A stretch of DNA of 64,000 nucleotides, taken from assembly GCA_964388955.1 (NCBI GenBank), contig CAYMCO010000021.1, forward strand, positions 26,040 to 90,039, written 5' to 3'. This stretch comes from CAYMCO01 sp964388955 (GTDB taxonomy: Bacteria; Chloroflexota; Anaerolineae; Anaerolineales; E44-bin32). Below are positions 35,349 through 44,392 of this stretch, in pieces. The translations under genes and the position numbers were made by a program. The stretch's first letter is position 1, and each line of letters begins with the position of its first letter. The notes under the pieces are model-generated. The model did no database searches. It saw nothing but the letters and a program-made list of their open reading frames with translations, and was not told the origin of the DNA.

Positions 35349-36578
35349 TCAATCCGAGGCCAACTCCGCCATTCCTGCCGCCCTGCGTACCTCCTCCAGA
35401 CGGTCCAGGCGTTCCCATGAGAAGCCCGGTTCGTCGCGACCAAAATGCCCATAGACGGCTGTCGGTTGATATATCGGCCGGCGGAGGTTCAGGTCGCGAA
35501 TGATCGCCCCCGGTCGGAGATCGAATACCTGACGGACGATCCTGGCGATCTCCTGATCTGATATGGCGCCTGTGCCGAAGGTTTCGACGTTGACGGAGAG
35601 CGGATTAGCTACGCCGATGGCATATGCCACCTGAATTTCGCATCTCGCGGCCAGCCCGGCAGCAACGATGTGCTTGGCAACCCAGCGAGCAGCATATGCC
35701 CCGGATCGATCCACTTTCGTCGGATCCTTGCCGCTGAAGCATCCACCGCCGTGGCGTCCCATCCCGCCGTATGTGTCGACGATGATCTTGCGCCCTGTCA
35801 GCCCCGCGTCTCCCAACGGGCCGCCGGTCACAAAGCGACCGGTGGGATTGACGAAGACCTGAAGCTCATCGTCCACCAAACCGGCTGGGATTGTGGGCCG
35901 GACGACAAGATCGAAGATGCCGGCCCGAATATCGCTCTCCGCAACATCGGGGGCGTGCTGAGCGCTGACGAGCACCGTTGTGACCCGCACGGGCTGACCG
36001 TGGCGATACTCGACGGTCACCTGAGTCTTCCCATCCGGCCGGAGCCACCCCAGTTCCCCTTCCTTCCTGACCTCCGCCAGCCGGCGAGCCAGTTGGTGGG
36101 CGAGATGAATGGGCATCGGCATCAGGCTCTCTGTCTCGTTGCAGGCAAAACCGAACATCATCCCCTGGTCACCGGCACCCAATGTGCTCTCTTCGTCCCC
36201 TCCGGCGCCTTCCCGGCGGCTCTCGAGGGCCCGGTTCACTCCCTGGGAGATGTCCGCGCTCTGCTGTGCCAACGCCACCTGCACCCCACATGTCCGGGCA
36301 TCGAACCCTTTCGCGCTGTCGTCGTATCCGATCTCTTCGATCACCCTACGCGCCAGTTGATCATAGTTGACGCTCGCCCGGGTGGTGATTTCACCCATGA
36401 GGAGCACGAAGCCGGTTTTTGTGGCCACCTCACAGGCCACGCGCGACATCGGGTCCTGCGCCAGGCAGGCATCGAGCACGGCATCTGAGATCTGATCGCA
36501 AAGCTTGTCGGGATGCCCCTCCGTGACCGACTCAGATGTAAACAGCAAACTGGGCGCGCTCATGAATGTGGTGCTCAT
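35349..36578 (-). CDS. metK: S-adenosylmethionine synthase
   Basis: A 409-residue enzyme making SAM from methionine and ATP. Signatures: FTSESVTEGHPDKLCDQISDAVLDA at the start, the hexapeptide-like GAGDQGMMFGFA, and GGCFSGKDPTKVDRSGAYAARW near the C-terminus. Length is normal. The ATG at 36578 has GGGAGG 9 bases upstream; a second ATG at 36563 is possible. Controlled by a SAM-I riboswitch and attenuator immediately upstream, so expression falls when SAM is plentiful. Confidence 0.97.
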   Translation of the reverse strand: MSTTFMSAPSLLFTSESVTEGHPDKLCDQISDAVLDACLAQDPMSRVACEVATKTGFVLLMGEITTRASVNYDQLARRVIEEIGYDDSAKGFDARTCGVQVALAQQSADISQGVNRALESRREGAGGDEESTLGAGDQGMMFGFACNETESLMPMPIHLAHQLARRLAEVRKEGELGWLRPDGKTQVTVEYRHGQPVRVTTVLVSAQHAPDVAESDIRAGIFDLVVRPTIPAGLVDDELQVFVNPTGRFVTGGPLGDAGLTGRKIIVDTYGGMGRHGGGCFSGKDPTKVDRSGAYAARWVAKHIVAAGLAARCEIQVAYAIGVANPLSVNVETFGTGAISDQEIARIVRQVFDLRPGAIIRDLNLRRPIYQPTAVYGHFGRDEPGFSWERLDRLEEVRRAAGMAELASD

Positions 36579-36593
36579 CGGACGGTTCCTCCC

Positions 36594-36626
36594 AAGAAAA
36601 CTGCCCCTCCTGCTTGAGAAGGGGCA
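36594..36626 (-). terminator. Riboswitch-controlled attenuator of metK
   Basis: Perfect 7-base stem TGCCCCT/AGGGGCA (36620-36626, 36602-36608), 11-base loop, then GTTTTCTT, ending just before the metK ribosome binding site. A competing antiterminator can be drawn: TGAGAA at 36654-36659, part of riboswitch helix P1, pairs with TTCTCA at 36615-36620 in the terminator. Confidence 0.85.
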
Positions 36627-36655
36627 ATGCCGCGTCATGGGGCATAGGCCACATT

Positions 36656-36761
<106 letters not shown>

Positions 36762-36788
36762 TATGCGCTTGGGGCTATTCCGCAGGAA

Positions 36789-36818
36789 TTTATACCACGC
36801 CAGCCCGAATTGTGTCAA
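36789..36818 (-). promoter_or_regulatory. Promoter for the riboswitch-metK transcript
   Basis: Perfect -35 TTGACA (36813-36818), 18-base spacer, -10 TATAAA (36789-36794) on the minus strand. Start near 36782, just upstream of the aptamer. Confidence 0.8.
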
Positions 36819-37315
36819 TTTGGGCCTTGAGAAGGGTGCCTTCCATCCTGGCGGGGGATCTGACCCGGCAAACTCGCACCTGCCGCACCCCGTCAACAAC
36901 ACAGGCCAGGCCTCTCGTTACACGCCTCGCTCCGCTCGCCGCTACTCGGGATGCCGCCTGCTTCGCAGGTTCCGATTGCGGGGAGGCGCATCTCGAATGC
37001 CGAGTGGTGAAACCACGAGGTGTATCGAGAGGAGCGCCGTACATTCACTCTCGAGCAGCCACTCCCCCTGAAATGGAACACACACTTTGAGACAGCGCGT
37101 TTCAGCTTGGCGGGCGGAGGCCCTCCGCGCGCCATGGTGGGCGCGACCGCGACCTCGGAACTGTGCGCCGCGGATACTGGGTGAGGGAAAGCCAGGGGAA
37201 AGTCGTTGGGCTCTCATGTCGCAGATGCGGCCGCCCCCCGGAGTGGAACACACCCGGCCGCAAGAAGCGCGTTACGATTTGGGCGTCAAGGGCCCCCGCC
37301 GAAACCCACACGCGG
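36819..37315. other. Long intergenic region with hairpins and a rRNA-like word
   Basis: About 500 bases with no supported gene between murE and the metK promoter. It contains several hairpins (for example CCTGC/GCAGG near 36957-36969 and TCGAGAG/CTCTCGA around 37024-37053) and two copies of TGGAACACAC (near 37073 and 37242). On the minus strand around 36941 the word GAGTAGCGGCGAGCG matches a conserved 23S rRNA segment, but its surroundings do not, so no rRNA gene is called. Confidence 0.5.
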
Positions 37316-38863
37316 TTACCAATTGCTCGTTGGCAGCCGCGGCATACTGGGACCGGGAATGCCGAGGGCCTCTGAGATGGCAGCGCGGAGCGCGAGCCGG
37401 TCATCCCAGGGGTACTCGGTCTCTTTGAAACACATGCTCTGCTCATGACCTTTGCCACAGACGATGACGAGATCCCCTCGACCTGCGAGTCCCACCGCCT
37501 GGCGCAGGGCCTCCCCGCGGTCCGGCTCCACCCAAATATCCTCCCCCTCGATAGCGCCGGAGGCCTCCCCCCCCCGCAGCGACTCCTGCAGGATGTCATC
37601 CAGCGATTCAGTGCGGGGATCTTCAGCGGTCAGGATCGTGCGGTCCGCGAGCCTCGCGGCGATGCCGCCCATGATGGGCCGCTTCCCCTGATCCCGCAGC
37701 CCCGCCGCACCGAAGACGGCGATCACTTTGCCTTCCGTCAATCCCCGAACGGTCTCCAACGCGATGCGGAGAGCATTGGGTGTGTGTGCGAAGTCCACGA
37801 TGGCCGTGAAGGGCTGGCCGAGATCGACCTTCTCCATACGCCCTGGGATGGCGGCCATCCCACCAATCGCCCCCGCCGCCTCCTCCGGATCCACGCCCAG
37901 CCCCCCCACCGCGCTTGCGAAAGCCGCCAGGCAGTTCTGTACGTTGAAGGCGCCCAGAAGGGGGCTGCTCACGTGCGCTGAGAAGGAGCCGGCCTCCACG
38001 CTGAACTGCACACCCCGGGCGTCGATTTGTACGGATCTCGCCCGAATTTGCGCGTCATGGCGAACGCCGTAGGTCAGGACCCGCGCCCCACTGGCGGCGT
38101 CCTGCAACACGGGCGCCGCCGGGTCATCGGCGTTTAGGACGGCAGTTTTCGCCGGGCCCCCATCCTTCGCTGGGCTGTGGGCTACATCTTCAAACAGCAG
38201 GCTCTTCGCGGCCACGTAGGCTTCATGGGAGCCGTGGTAGTCGATGTGCTCATGGCTGATGTTGGTCATCACCCCCACGTCAAACTCGCAAGCCGAGACT
38301 CGTCGCTGCGCGAGACCATGCGAAGTGGCCTCCAACACGCAGTGCGTCAGGCCCCTGGCCACCATCTCGGCCAAGAAAGATTGCACCCGGATTGAATCGG
38401 GAGTGGTGACGTGGAATCCCGTCTCGCGTGCCTGCTCGCCGATCTGGGCGGCAAGGGTGCTGATCATTCCGCAAGCCAACCCGGCTTCGTTCAGTATGCG
38501 ATGGATCAAGTGCACGGTGGTTGTCTTGCCATCTGTGCCGGTCACCCCGACCATCACCAACCGACGTGCCGGAAAGCCGTTCCAGGCCGCAGCCAGCCAT
38601 GCCAACGCCAAACGGGAGTCGGGCACCTGCCGATAGGGGACCGAGACGCCCTGGTTGGGCCTCTCGCCAATCGCCGCCACCGCCCCCCTGGCGATCGCCT
38701 CTTGCAGGAAGTCGTGACCATCGAAGCGCTCCCCTTTGATGGCCACAAAAAGCATTCCGGGGGAGATCTCCCGGGAATCTGCGCCCACCCCGGTCACTTC
38801 GATGGAGGGAATCTCGGTGCCCGTAATCCCGGGCACCTCCAGAAGAAGGTTCTGCAAGTTCAT
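37316..38863 (-). CDS. murE: UDP-N-acetylmuramyl-tripeptide synthetase (MurE-type)
   Basis: A 515-residue Mur ligase that adds the third residue to the peptidoglycan stem peptide. N-terminal UDP-binding domain, then the ATP loop VGVTGTDGKTTTVHLI near residue 108, and the substrate motif ATSHGLAQRRV. The amino-acid-selecting loop reads EDPRTES: the Arg resembles the DNPR of diaminopimelate-adding enzymes, but the first residues differ, so the added amino acid (diaminopimelate, ornithine or lysine) is not settled. It follows the ATP synthase genes, separated by a hairpin terminator. No other mur genes are near. Confidence 0.92.
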   Translation of the reverse strand: MNLQNLLLEVPGITGTEIPSIEVTGVGADSREISPGMLFVAIKGERFDGHDFLQEAIARGAVAAIGERPNQGVSVPYRQVPDSRLALAWLAAAWNGFPARRLVMVGVTGTDGKTTTVHLIHRILNEAGLACGMISTLAAQIGEQARETGFHVTTPDSIRVQSFLAEMVARGLTHCVLEATSHGLAQRRVSACEFDVGVMTNISHEHIDYHGSHEAYVAAKSLLFEDVAHSPAKDGGPAKTAVLNADDPAAPVLQDAASGARVLTYGVRHDAQIRARSVQIDARGVQFSVEAGSFSAHVSSPLLGAFNVQNCLAAFASAVGGLGVDPEEAAGAIGGMAAIPGRMEKVDLGQPFTAIVDFAHTPNALRIALETVRGLTEGKVIAVFGAAGLRDQGKRPIMGGIAARLADRTILTAEDPRTESLDDILQESLRGGEASGAIEGEDIWVEPDRGEALRQAVGLAGRGDLVIVCGKGHEQSMCFKETEYPWDDRLALRAAISEALGIPGPSMPRLPTSNW

Positions 38864-38873
38864 TGGACGAGAA

Positions 38874-38900
38874 ACGCGCCCGCATGCCAGGCCGGGCGCG
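38874..38900 (-). terminator. Hairpin terminator between atpF/H and murE
   Basis: Perfect 8-base GC-rich stem CGCGCCCG/CGGGCGCG (38875-38882, 38893-38900) with a 10-base loop, followed on the minus strand by TTTC. It sits in the murE ribosome-binding region, so it could reduce read-through from the atp genes. Confidence 0.55.
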
Positions 38901-38932
38901 CACCACTCCTCATCATGTCGGTTCGCTGGGAG

Positions 38933-39670
38933 CTAGGCCAACCGCTGCCGCAGCTCCTCCAACTTTCCGGCCACCGAGCCGTCCAACACCCGATCTCCCA
39001 CTCGAACGATGAGCCCGCCGAGAATATCCGGATCCACCCGGAAACTGACCGTGCCGGCATCTCCCATCTGGGAGAGAACACTGGATTGTACCTGTTCTTG
39101 CTCTTCCTCCGTCAATGGAACCGCGCTGGTCACTTCCGCACTGCCTCCTGGCAGCGCCTCTCCTTCCAGGACCACCACCCGGCCCGCCTCGATTCCGCTG
39201 AAGAATTCGTCAATCAAGGAGCGCTGGCGCGCCTCGTCGAGAGATGTGCCAATTACCTTCTGCGCGGCTGAAATGGCGAGCGATGAAATATCGCCTCGCA
39301 GTTCCCTGAGCGCGTCCGCCTTCTCCGCTTGAGCGTCCTCATGAGCCGCCTCACGGATTTCGGCGGCCGCTTGCTCGGCCTCTGCCCGGATCTCGCGCGC
39401 CGTCTCTTCGGCGCGTTCAGTTGCCTCTCGCAGACGGCGAGACGCTTCTTGCTGCGCCTTTGCCAGGATCTCCTCCGCTTCCTTCTCCGCGTTGGCGCGC
39501 GCCTCTTCCGCCACGCGGGCATCCTCCAAACCCTGGGCAATCTTTTGGCGGCGTTCCTCAAGCAAACCGATGACCGGGTGGAACACCCATTTACGCAACA
39601 CCACGAACAGGATCAGGAAGCTGAAGATCTGAACGAGGAGATAGCCTAAGTTGAGTCCCAGTGCTTCCAA
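38933..39670 (-). CDS. atpF: ATP synthase b subunit fused to delta C-terminal domain
   Basis: A 245-residue protein. Residues 1-30 are the membrane anchor of F0 subunit b (NLGYLLVQIFSFLILFVVLRKWVF), residues ~35-130 a long Glu/Ala/Arg-rich coiled coil, and residues ~165-245 match the C-terminal domain of F1 subunit delta (PLTEEEQEQVQSSVLSQ, RVDPDILGGLIVRVGDRVLDGSV). The delta N-terminal helical domain that caps the alpha subunits seems absent or replaced by the middle segment. The start is TTG with GGGAG 8 bases upstream. No separate atpH is present, and atpA, G, D and C do not follow. Confidence 0.85.
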   Translation of the reverse strand: MEALGLNLGYLLVQIFSFLILFVVLRKWVFHPVIGLLEERRQKIAQGLEDARVAEEARANAEKEAEEILAKAQQEASRRLREATERAEETAREIRAEAEQAAAEIREAAHEDAQAEKADALRELRGDISSLAISAAQKVIGTSLDEARQRSLIDEFFSGIEAGRVVVLEGEALPGGSAEVTSAVPLTEEEQEQVQSSVLSQMGDAGTVSFRVDPDILGGLIVRVGDRVLDGSVAGKLEELRQRLA

Positions 39671-39708
39671 AGCGTAACTCCCTTCCCGGGGTGAAGTCTG
39701 CGCCTTTG

Positions 39709-39957
39709 CTAGCCCACAAACAGGATCAGCAGAGCGACCACCAAGGCATATATGGCCACCGCCTCTGCGAAGGCAATCCCGAGCACCATGTTTACCTGGA
39801 TGTTGCCGGAGACATCCGGATTACGGCCCATGGCCTGGACAGCTCCATTGACCAGCACGCCGATTCCCAACCCGGCGCCAATCATCCCCAAGGTCGCGAG
39901 GCCGGCTCCAACTAGCTTTCCAAGGATTCTGGCTGCTTCGACAACGTTACCTTCCAT
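39709..39957 (-). CDS. atpE: ATP synthase c subunit
   Basis: An 82-residue two-helix proteolipid. The first helix has GLATLGMIGAGLGIGVLVNGAVQAMGRNP with the loop motif, and the second helix AFAEAVAIYALVVALLILFVG carries the ion-carrying Glu in AFAEA. The neighbouring residues are hydrophobic rather than the Na+-binding set, so H+ is the likely ion. The ATG at 39957 has GGAGG 8 bases upstream. It forms the rotor ring in the membrane. Confidence 0.95.
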   Translation of the reverse strand: MEGNVVEAARILGKLVGAGLATLGMIGAGLGIGVLVNGAVQAMGRNPDVSGNIQVNMVLGIAFAEAVAIYALVVALLILFVG

Positions 39958-40005
39958 CTGCTGCTTCGCCTCCACTATATTATTCTGTTCGGATGAGTAA
40001 CTCGC

Positions 40006-41019
40006 CTAGGCGTGCTCCTCTTCTTCAAGCCCATGCCCGGCGGTTGCCTGCGACATGAAGATCATGGTGAGTAGTCCAAAGACGATGGCCTGGATCAGGC
40101 CCACGAAGAACTCCAGGGCAAGGAAGATGGTCTGTGCGAACACAGGCACCAGGCTGCCAATCACAAACAATAGCACCGAGCCGGCGAAAAGGTTCCCAAA
40201 TAGACGAAAAGAGAAAGAAAGAATCTTCGAAAACTCAGAAACCAGCTCGAGCAGGCTGACGGCGAAGTCGATCACCCCGAAGAACGGTTTGCTGAACAAG
40301 GTCTTCACATAGAAGAATTTCGAGAAATATGACACCCCGAGGGAGGTCACACCGAAGACCTGTACCATGAAGACAGAGGTCAATGCCAGCCCAACGGTGA
40401 AATTGAGATCGGTCGAGGCGACACGAACATACGGCACCAATACGTACTCCGCCTCATGCGTCCCTTCCGCGGCCGTGTCCACGCTCTCCTTGACGATCGT
40501 CTCCATCGGAATCCCCAAGATGCTCACATCCCTAACGGGGTAACCCTCTCCGCCGCCGTGGATCTCGTGCAGGAATCCAATGCTGTCAACTCCCGGCAAC
40601 AGCTCCATCCAGTTGACCACCAGGACCAGCAGGACGATCGTCGCCATCCACGGAAAGATGGTCCTTGCCCATCTGCCGGCGGTCGATTCAGTCAGGTCGT
40701 AGAGCATCTCAACTGCCACTTCGACCATGCCGCCGATCCCCTTGAGAACCGCTTCCCCGCGGCGGATCGCCCGCCAAACGGAGAACCCCAGCAGGAGGAG
40801 CAGCACATCCGCGATGAGTGTCGCCACGAGCGTATTGGTGAGGTAGAAGTCCCCAATCACAGGCAGAGTGAACAACGGCTGTTGGGTGATAGGCTCAGCC
40901 GGAAGTTGAACGTGAGGCAGGATAGGCGCGAATTCCCTGACCGCGATCACGTTCAGCACGATCAAGGCCAGCACAATCCATCGATTCACCCCCCACTTCC
41001 ACCTACGAGTGTCTTCCAC
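40006..41019 (-). CDS. atpB: ATP synthase a subunit
   Basis: A 337-residue F0 subunit a. The essential Arg is in SFSFRLFGNLFAG, with the following IQAIVFGLLTMIFMSQATAGH segment completing the half-channels. About six membrane helices. It is longer than the E. coli protein (271), with an insertion of roughly 60 residues after SIGFLHEIHGGGEGYP in the middle. The start is GTG with AGGAGG 8 bases upstream and overlaps the end of the atpI-like gene. Confidence 0.93.
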   Translation of the reverse strand: MEDTRRWKWGVNRWIVLALIVLNVIAVREFAPILPHVQLPAEPITQQPLFTLPVIGDFYLTNTLVATLIADVLLLLLGFSVWRAIRRGEAVLKGIGGMVEVAVEMLYDLTESTAGRWARTIFPWMATIVLLVLVVNWMELLPGVDSIGFLHEIHGGGEGYPVRDVSILGIPMETIVKESVDTAAEGTHEAEYVLVPYVRVASTDLNFTVGLALTSVFMVQVFGVTSLGVSYFSKFFYVKTLFSKPFFGVIDFAVSLLELVSEFSKILSFSFRLFGNLFAGSVLLFVIGSLVPVFAQTIFLALEFFVGLIQAIVFGLLTMIFMSQATAGHGLEEEEHA

Positions 41020-41305
41020 TCTCTGCCTCCTGGTTTATTCCAAGCCCATCAGGCGTGGAAATGCCATCCCCGCCTTGGAGTTGGGTCATTCTGCCCAGCA
41101 CAATGCGGTACATGAGGTACAGGCTGATTGGTGCACTCAATAGAACTAGGGCGAGCGAGAAAAGTGGCTTGGTGTCAAATCTCCCATCCAACCATATTCC
41201 CCCCACCAAGGAACCGATAATGATGGCGAAGGTCAGACACCCCACCTGCCCAAGAAGAAGAGCAATGGCCGCGATCGGCGAGTTCTGGCCTCCCTGATCT
41301 CCCAC
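41003..41305 (-). CDS. AtpI/AtpZ-like F0 assembly protein
   Basis: A 100-residue protein with two membrane helices separated by GGIWLDGRFDTKP, the pattern of AtpI/AtpZ proteins that assist c-ring assembly or Mg2+ handling and usually precede atpB. It overlaps the atpB start by 17 bases. It starts 84 bases after nuoN, so the complex I and F0 genes are probably on one transcript. Confidence 0.8.
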   Translation of the reverse strand: MGDQGGQNSPIAAIALLLGQVGCLTFAIIIGSLVGGIWLDGRFDTKPLFSLALVLLSAPISLYLMYRIVLGRMTQLQGGDGISTPDGLGINQEAESGRHS

Positions 41306-41389
41306 CGCGCCTTCCTCTCACCCATCGATTGCGCATTGTATCACATTTCCGCAACCGCCCACAAACAGCCCCTCACAGCCCCCCCCTCT

Positions 41390-42844
41390 CTAGAAAAGGC
41401 TTGCGCTCATCCGCAGCGCCCAATCCAACCACGGCCCGCTGAACACGCCAATTAGCAGGATTCCGGTCACGCACAACCCCAACGCGATGCCATAAGGGCG
41501 CGGCACCAGAATAGGCTTGTCCTCGTCTTCCGAACGGTACAGGTAAACCACTTTGAGCACGATCAGATAGTAGTAGAGGCCGATAATGGCATTGAGAACC
41601 CCGGCGAAGGCGAGCCAGATCCAGCCGCTCTGCACCGCGGCCGCGAACACATACACCTTGGCCACGAACCCTGCCAGCGGCGGCATGCCCGCCAAGGACA
41701 GAAAGGCCACCAGCAAGGCGAGGGCCAAACCCGGGGCTCGCCGGCTCAAGCCGGCGTAATCCGCGATTAACTCAGATCCCGCGGAGCGTGCGAAGAGGAT
41801 CACCACCGCGAAAGCCGCCAGGTTGGTCACCACGTAGGCGACCAGATAGAAGACCAGACTGGCCGCTCCCAACTGGCTCAGAGCCACCAGGCCGATCATC
41901 GCATAGCCAGCATGCGCGATTGAGGAATAGGCAAGCAAGCGTTTGATATTGGTCTGCACGATCGCCAGCAGATTTCCCAGCGTCATGGTCGCTACCGCCA
42001 TCGCAGCCAGGATCACCGACCAGTAAGCCTCGATGGCGGGGAATACCGCCAGCATTACTCTTACCAGCACGGCAAAGCCCGCCGCCTTGGATGCCGTGGA
42101 GATAAATGCCGTGATGGGTGTCGGCGCGCCCTCATACACGTCCGGGGACCAGAAGTGGAAGGGCACGCCGGAGATCTTGAATCCAAAGCCCACCAGGATC
42201 AGCAGGGCCAACCCGCCCAGCACCCAAGGGGATAGCGCAGCGCCTCCCACCACCTGAGCCAGGCGATAGAGATTGGTCTCCCCCGAGAAACCATACAGCA
42301 GGCTGAACCCATACAACATGACGGTCGAGGTCAGCGCGCCGAAGAGGAAGTACTTCAGGCCCGATTCGGCTGACTTATCGTCGGATTTGAGGAAGCCTGC
42401 CAGCACGTAGAGAGGGATGGACGTCGTCTCAATGGCCAGATAGAGCATGATCAGGTCCGCCGCGGCGGCCATCAGCGTCATGCCCAGGACGGTGACCACC
42501 AAGAGGGAATAATACTCCCCTCGATCACCTATGCCCGCCAGCCCCATGGACAGCAGCACCGTCACTGCGGCGGCGAAGAGGAACAGAATGCTGAACGTGA
42601 AAGCCGGCCAATCGTGCCGCAGCATGCCGCCGAATATCAACGTCTCTTCGCTGGCGGGGCGACCCAGTATTAGCGTGATCACCAAGATGATTACCAGGCC
42701 GCCGAGGGTCAGCCAACCCAGGCTTTCTCGCTGCTTATCCCTCCAAAGCGCATCGGCCAACAGAATGAGGCCCGCCAAGGCGAGAAGAAGGATCTGGGGC
42801 AGGAGGGCGACCAACATGGAGGGACTGTAGTCCGGGATGATCAC
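41390..42844 (-). CDS. nuoN: NADH-quinone oxidoreductase subunit N
   Basis: A 484-residue antiporter-like subunit with about 14 membrane helices, one of the proton channels of complex I. LAIETTSIPLYVLAGFLK carries the conserved Glu, and HFWSPDVYEGAPTPITAFISTASKAAGFAVLVR the conserved Lys region. The start is GTG directly after the nuoM stop codon (TAAGTG), with GGAGGTG upstream. The last nuo gene of the cluster. Confidence 0.94.
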   Translation of the reverse strand: MIIPDYSPSMLVALLPQILLLALAGLILLADALWRDKQRESLGWLTLGGLVIILVITLILGRPASEETLIFGGMLRHDWPAFTFSILFLFAAAVTVLLSMGLAGIGDRGEYYSLLVVTVLGMTLMAAAADLIMLYLAIETTSIPLYVLAGFLKSDDKSAESGLKYFLFGALTSTVMLYGFSLLYGFSGETNLYRLAQVVGGAALSPWVLGGLALLILVGFGFKISGVPFHFWSPDVYEGAPTPITAFISTASKAAGFAVLVRVMLAVFPAIEAYWSVILAAMAVATMTLGNLLAIVQTNIKRLLAYSSIAHAGYAMIGLVALSQLGAASLVFYLVAYVVTNLAAFAVVILFARSAGSELIADYAGLSRRAPGLALALLVAFLSLAGMPPLAGFVAKVYVFAAAVQSGWIWLAFAGVLNAIIGLYYYLIVLKVVYLYRSEDEDKPILVPRPYGIALGLCVTGILLIGVFSGPWLDWALRMSASLF

Positions 42845-44317
42845 TTATGCACCTCCGACCAGACGCAGCACCGCCTGGGCGCCAGATTCCACCAATGGGG
42901 CCATAATGGAGGGGAAGAATCCGATCAAGATCATCACTCCCGAAAGCAAGACCAACGCCACCTTATCCAGCGCGTTGATCGGCCCGATATGCCCCTCCAT
43001 CTCTTTCGGCACCTGGTTGAAAAAGACCCCGTGGACAACCCGCATGATGTACGCGGCGGTGATCACAATTCCCAGGGCGATGATGATCGCGACCAGCGGC
43101 TGCCGCTGCCACAAGCCCATGAAGATGGGGAACTCCGCGATGAACCCGGATAGGCCCGGCATACCCATGGACACCAAGCCCCCTATGATGAACGCGACGG
43201 CCACCAGTGGCATTGGGCGCGCCATTCCCCCGAGATCCGGTATCTGCCGCGTGTGGGCGCGATCATAAACCATTCCGACGACGGCAAAAAAGAGCGCCGT
43301 CATCGCTCCGTGTGAGAACATCTGCAGGCCTGCTCCGGTCAAGCCATCCTTGTTCAACGTGGCAAAGCCCAACATGACCAGGCCCATGTGCGAAACGGAA
43401 GAGAAACCGATGACGTACTTGAAGTCCGTCTGCACCATAGCGATGGATGCCCCGTAGACCACATTCACTGTCGCCAGGCCGATAATCAGCGGTGACCAGA
43501 ATTTTGCCCCCTCCGGCAGAAGCATGATCCCCACGCGCAGCGCGGCGAACGCACCCAATTTCATCAGCACGCCGGCGTGGAACATCGACACCGCGGTAGG
43601 TGCGGCGACGTGCCCGTCGGGGGACCAGTTGTGGAACGGGAAGATGCCGCCCAGCACGGCAAATCCGAAGAACACGAAGGGAAACCACAGCCTCTGGAAA
43701 CCCCCGCTCAGGCCCGCCTGCTCCAACTCCAACAGGTCGAAGGTGTGCAGGCCGGAGGTGAAGTAGATTGCCAAGCCGCCCACAAGCGCCACCACCGATC
43801 CGATGAAAAGGTACAGGGTCAGCTTCATGGCGGCGTATTCCCGTGTGACCTTCCATCCCCAGATGGAGATCAGCAGATACATGGGGAACACAGCGATCTC
43901 GTAGAAGAAGAAAAGGTGAAATAGATCCAGAGCGACGAATACTCCGAAGACACCGGTCGCCAAGATGAATAGGAAAGCGAAGAACTCCCGCGGGCGGTCA
44001 TCAATGCCCCACGAGATCAGCACGCCGGTGACCATGACCATGCCAGTGAGCACAACCAGGGGCAAATTCATGCCGTCCACCCCGACATGGAAGGATATCC
44101 CCAGGGCCGGCACCCACGTGTATTTCTCCACGAACTGATACCCGCCCACCGTCTGGTCATAGGAGAAATAGGTCCAAACCGCCAGCAGGAAGGCGATGGT
44201 GGCTGCCGCGAGCGCGGTGACGCGAATCTCGTTCTTGCGCTCACCCGGGATCATCAGGATCAGCATGGCAGCAACGATGGGTGTAAATACGATGATGCTC
44301 AAGACAGGAAACTGCAT
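42845..44317 (-). CDS. nuoM: NADH-quinone oxidoreductase subunit M (copy 1)
   Basis: A 490-residue proton-channel subunit with about 14 helices. FLFFYEIAVFPMYLLISIWG contains the essential Glu, and PFHNWSPDGHVAAPTAVSMFHAGVLMKLGAFAALR the channel Lys. It belongs to the same family as the next gene upstream, so this complex I cluster carries two NuoM proteins. It starts 75 bases after the other nuoM. Confidence 0.94.
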   Translation of the reverse strand: MQFPVLSIIVFTPIVAAMLILMIPGERKNEIRVTALAAATIAFLLAVWTYFSYDQTVGGYQFVEKYTWVPALGISFHVGVDGMNLPLVVLTGMVMVTGVLISWGIDDRPREFFAFLFILATGVFGVFVALDLFHLFFFYEIAVFPMYLLISIWGWKVTREYAAMKLTLYLFIGSVVALVGGLAIYFTSGLHTFDLLELEQAGLSGGFQRLWFPFVFFGFAVLGGIFPFHNWSPDGHVAAPTAVSMFHAGVLMKLGAFAALRVGIMLLPEGAKFWSPLIIGLATVNVVYGASIAMVQTDFKYVIGFSSVSHMGLVMLGFATLNKDGLTGAGLQMFSHGAMTALFFAVVGMVYDRAHTRQIPDLGGMARPMPLVAVAFIIGGLVSMGMPGLSGFIAEFPIFMGLWQRQPLVAIIIALGIVITAAYIMRVVHGVFFNQVPKEMEGHIGPINALDKVALVLLSGVMILIGFFPSIMAPLVESGAQAVLRLVGGA

Positions 44318-44392
44318 ATGCCTCTCACTCTTCCGCCCAAACTCCGGCCTTCCTCTGCCTTCCCGGCAAATGCCAGCCTTTCAGTCCGCGTT

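Noticed and set aside
36930..36960. 23S rRNA fragment
   Set aside because: Only about 15 bases match; flanking rRNA helices are absent.
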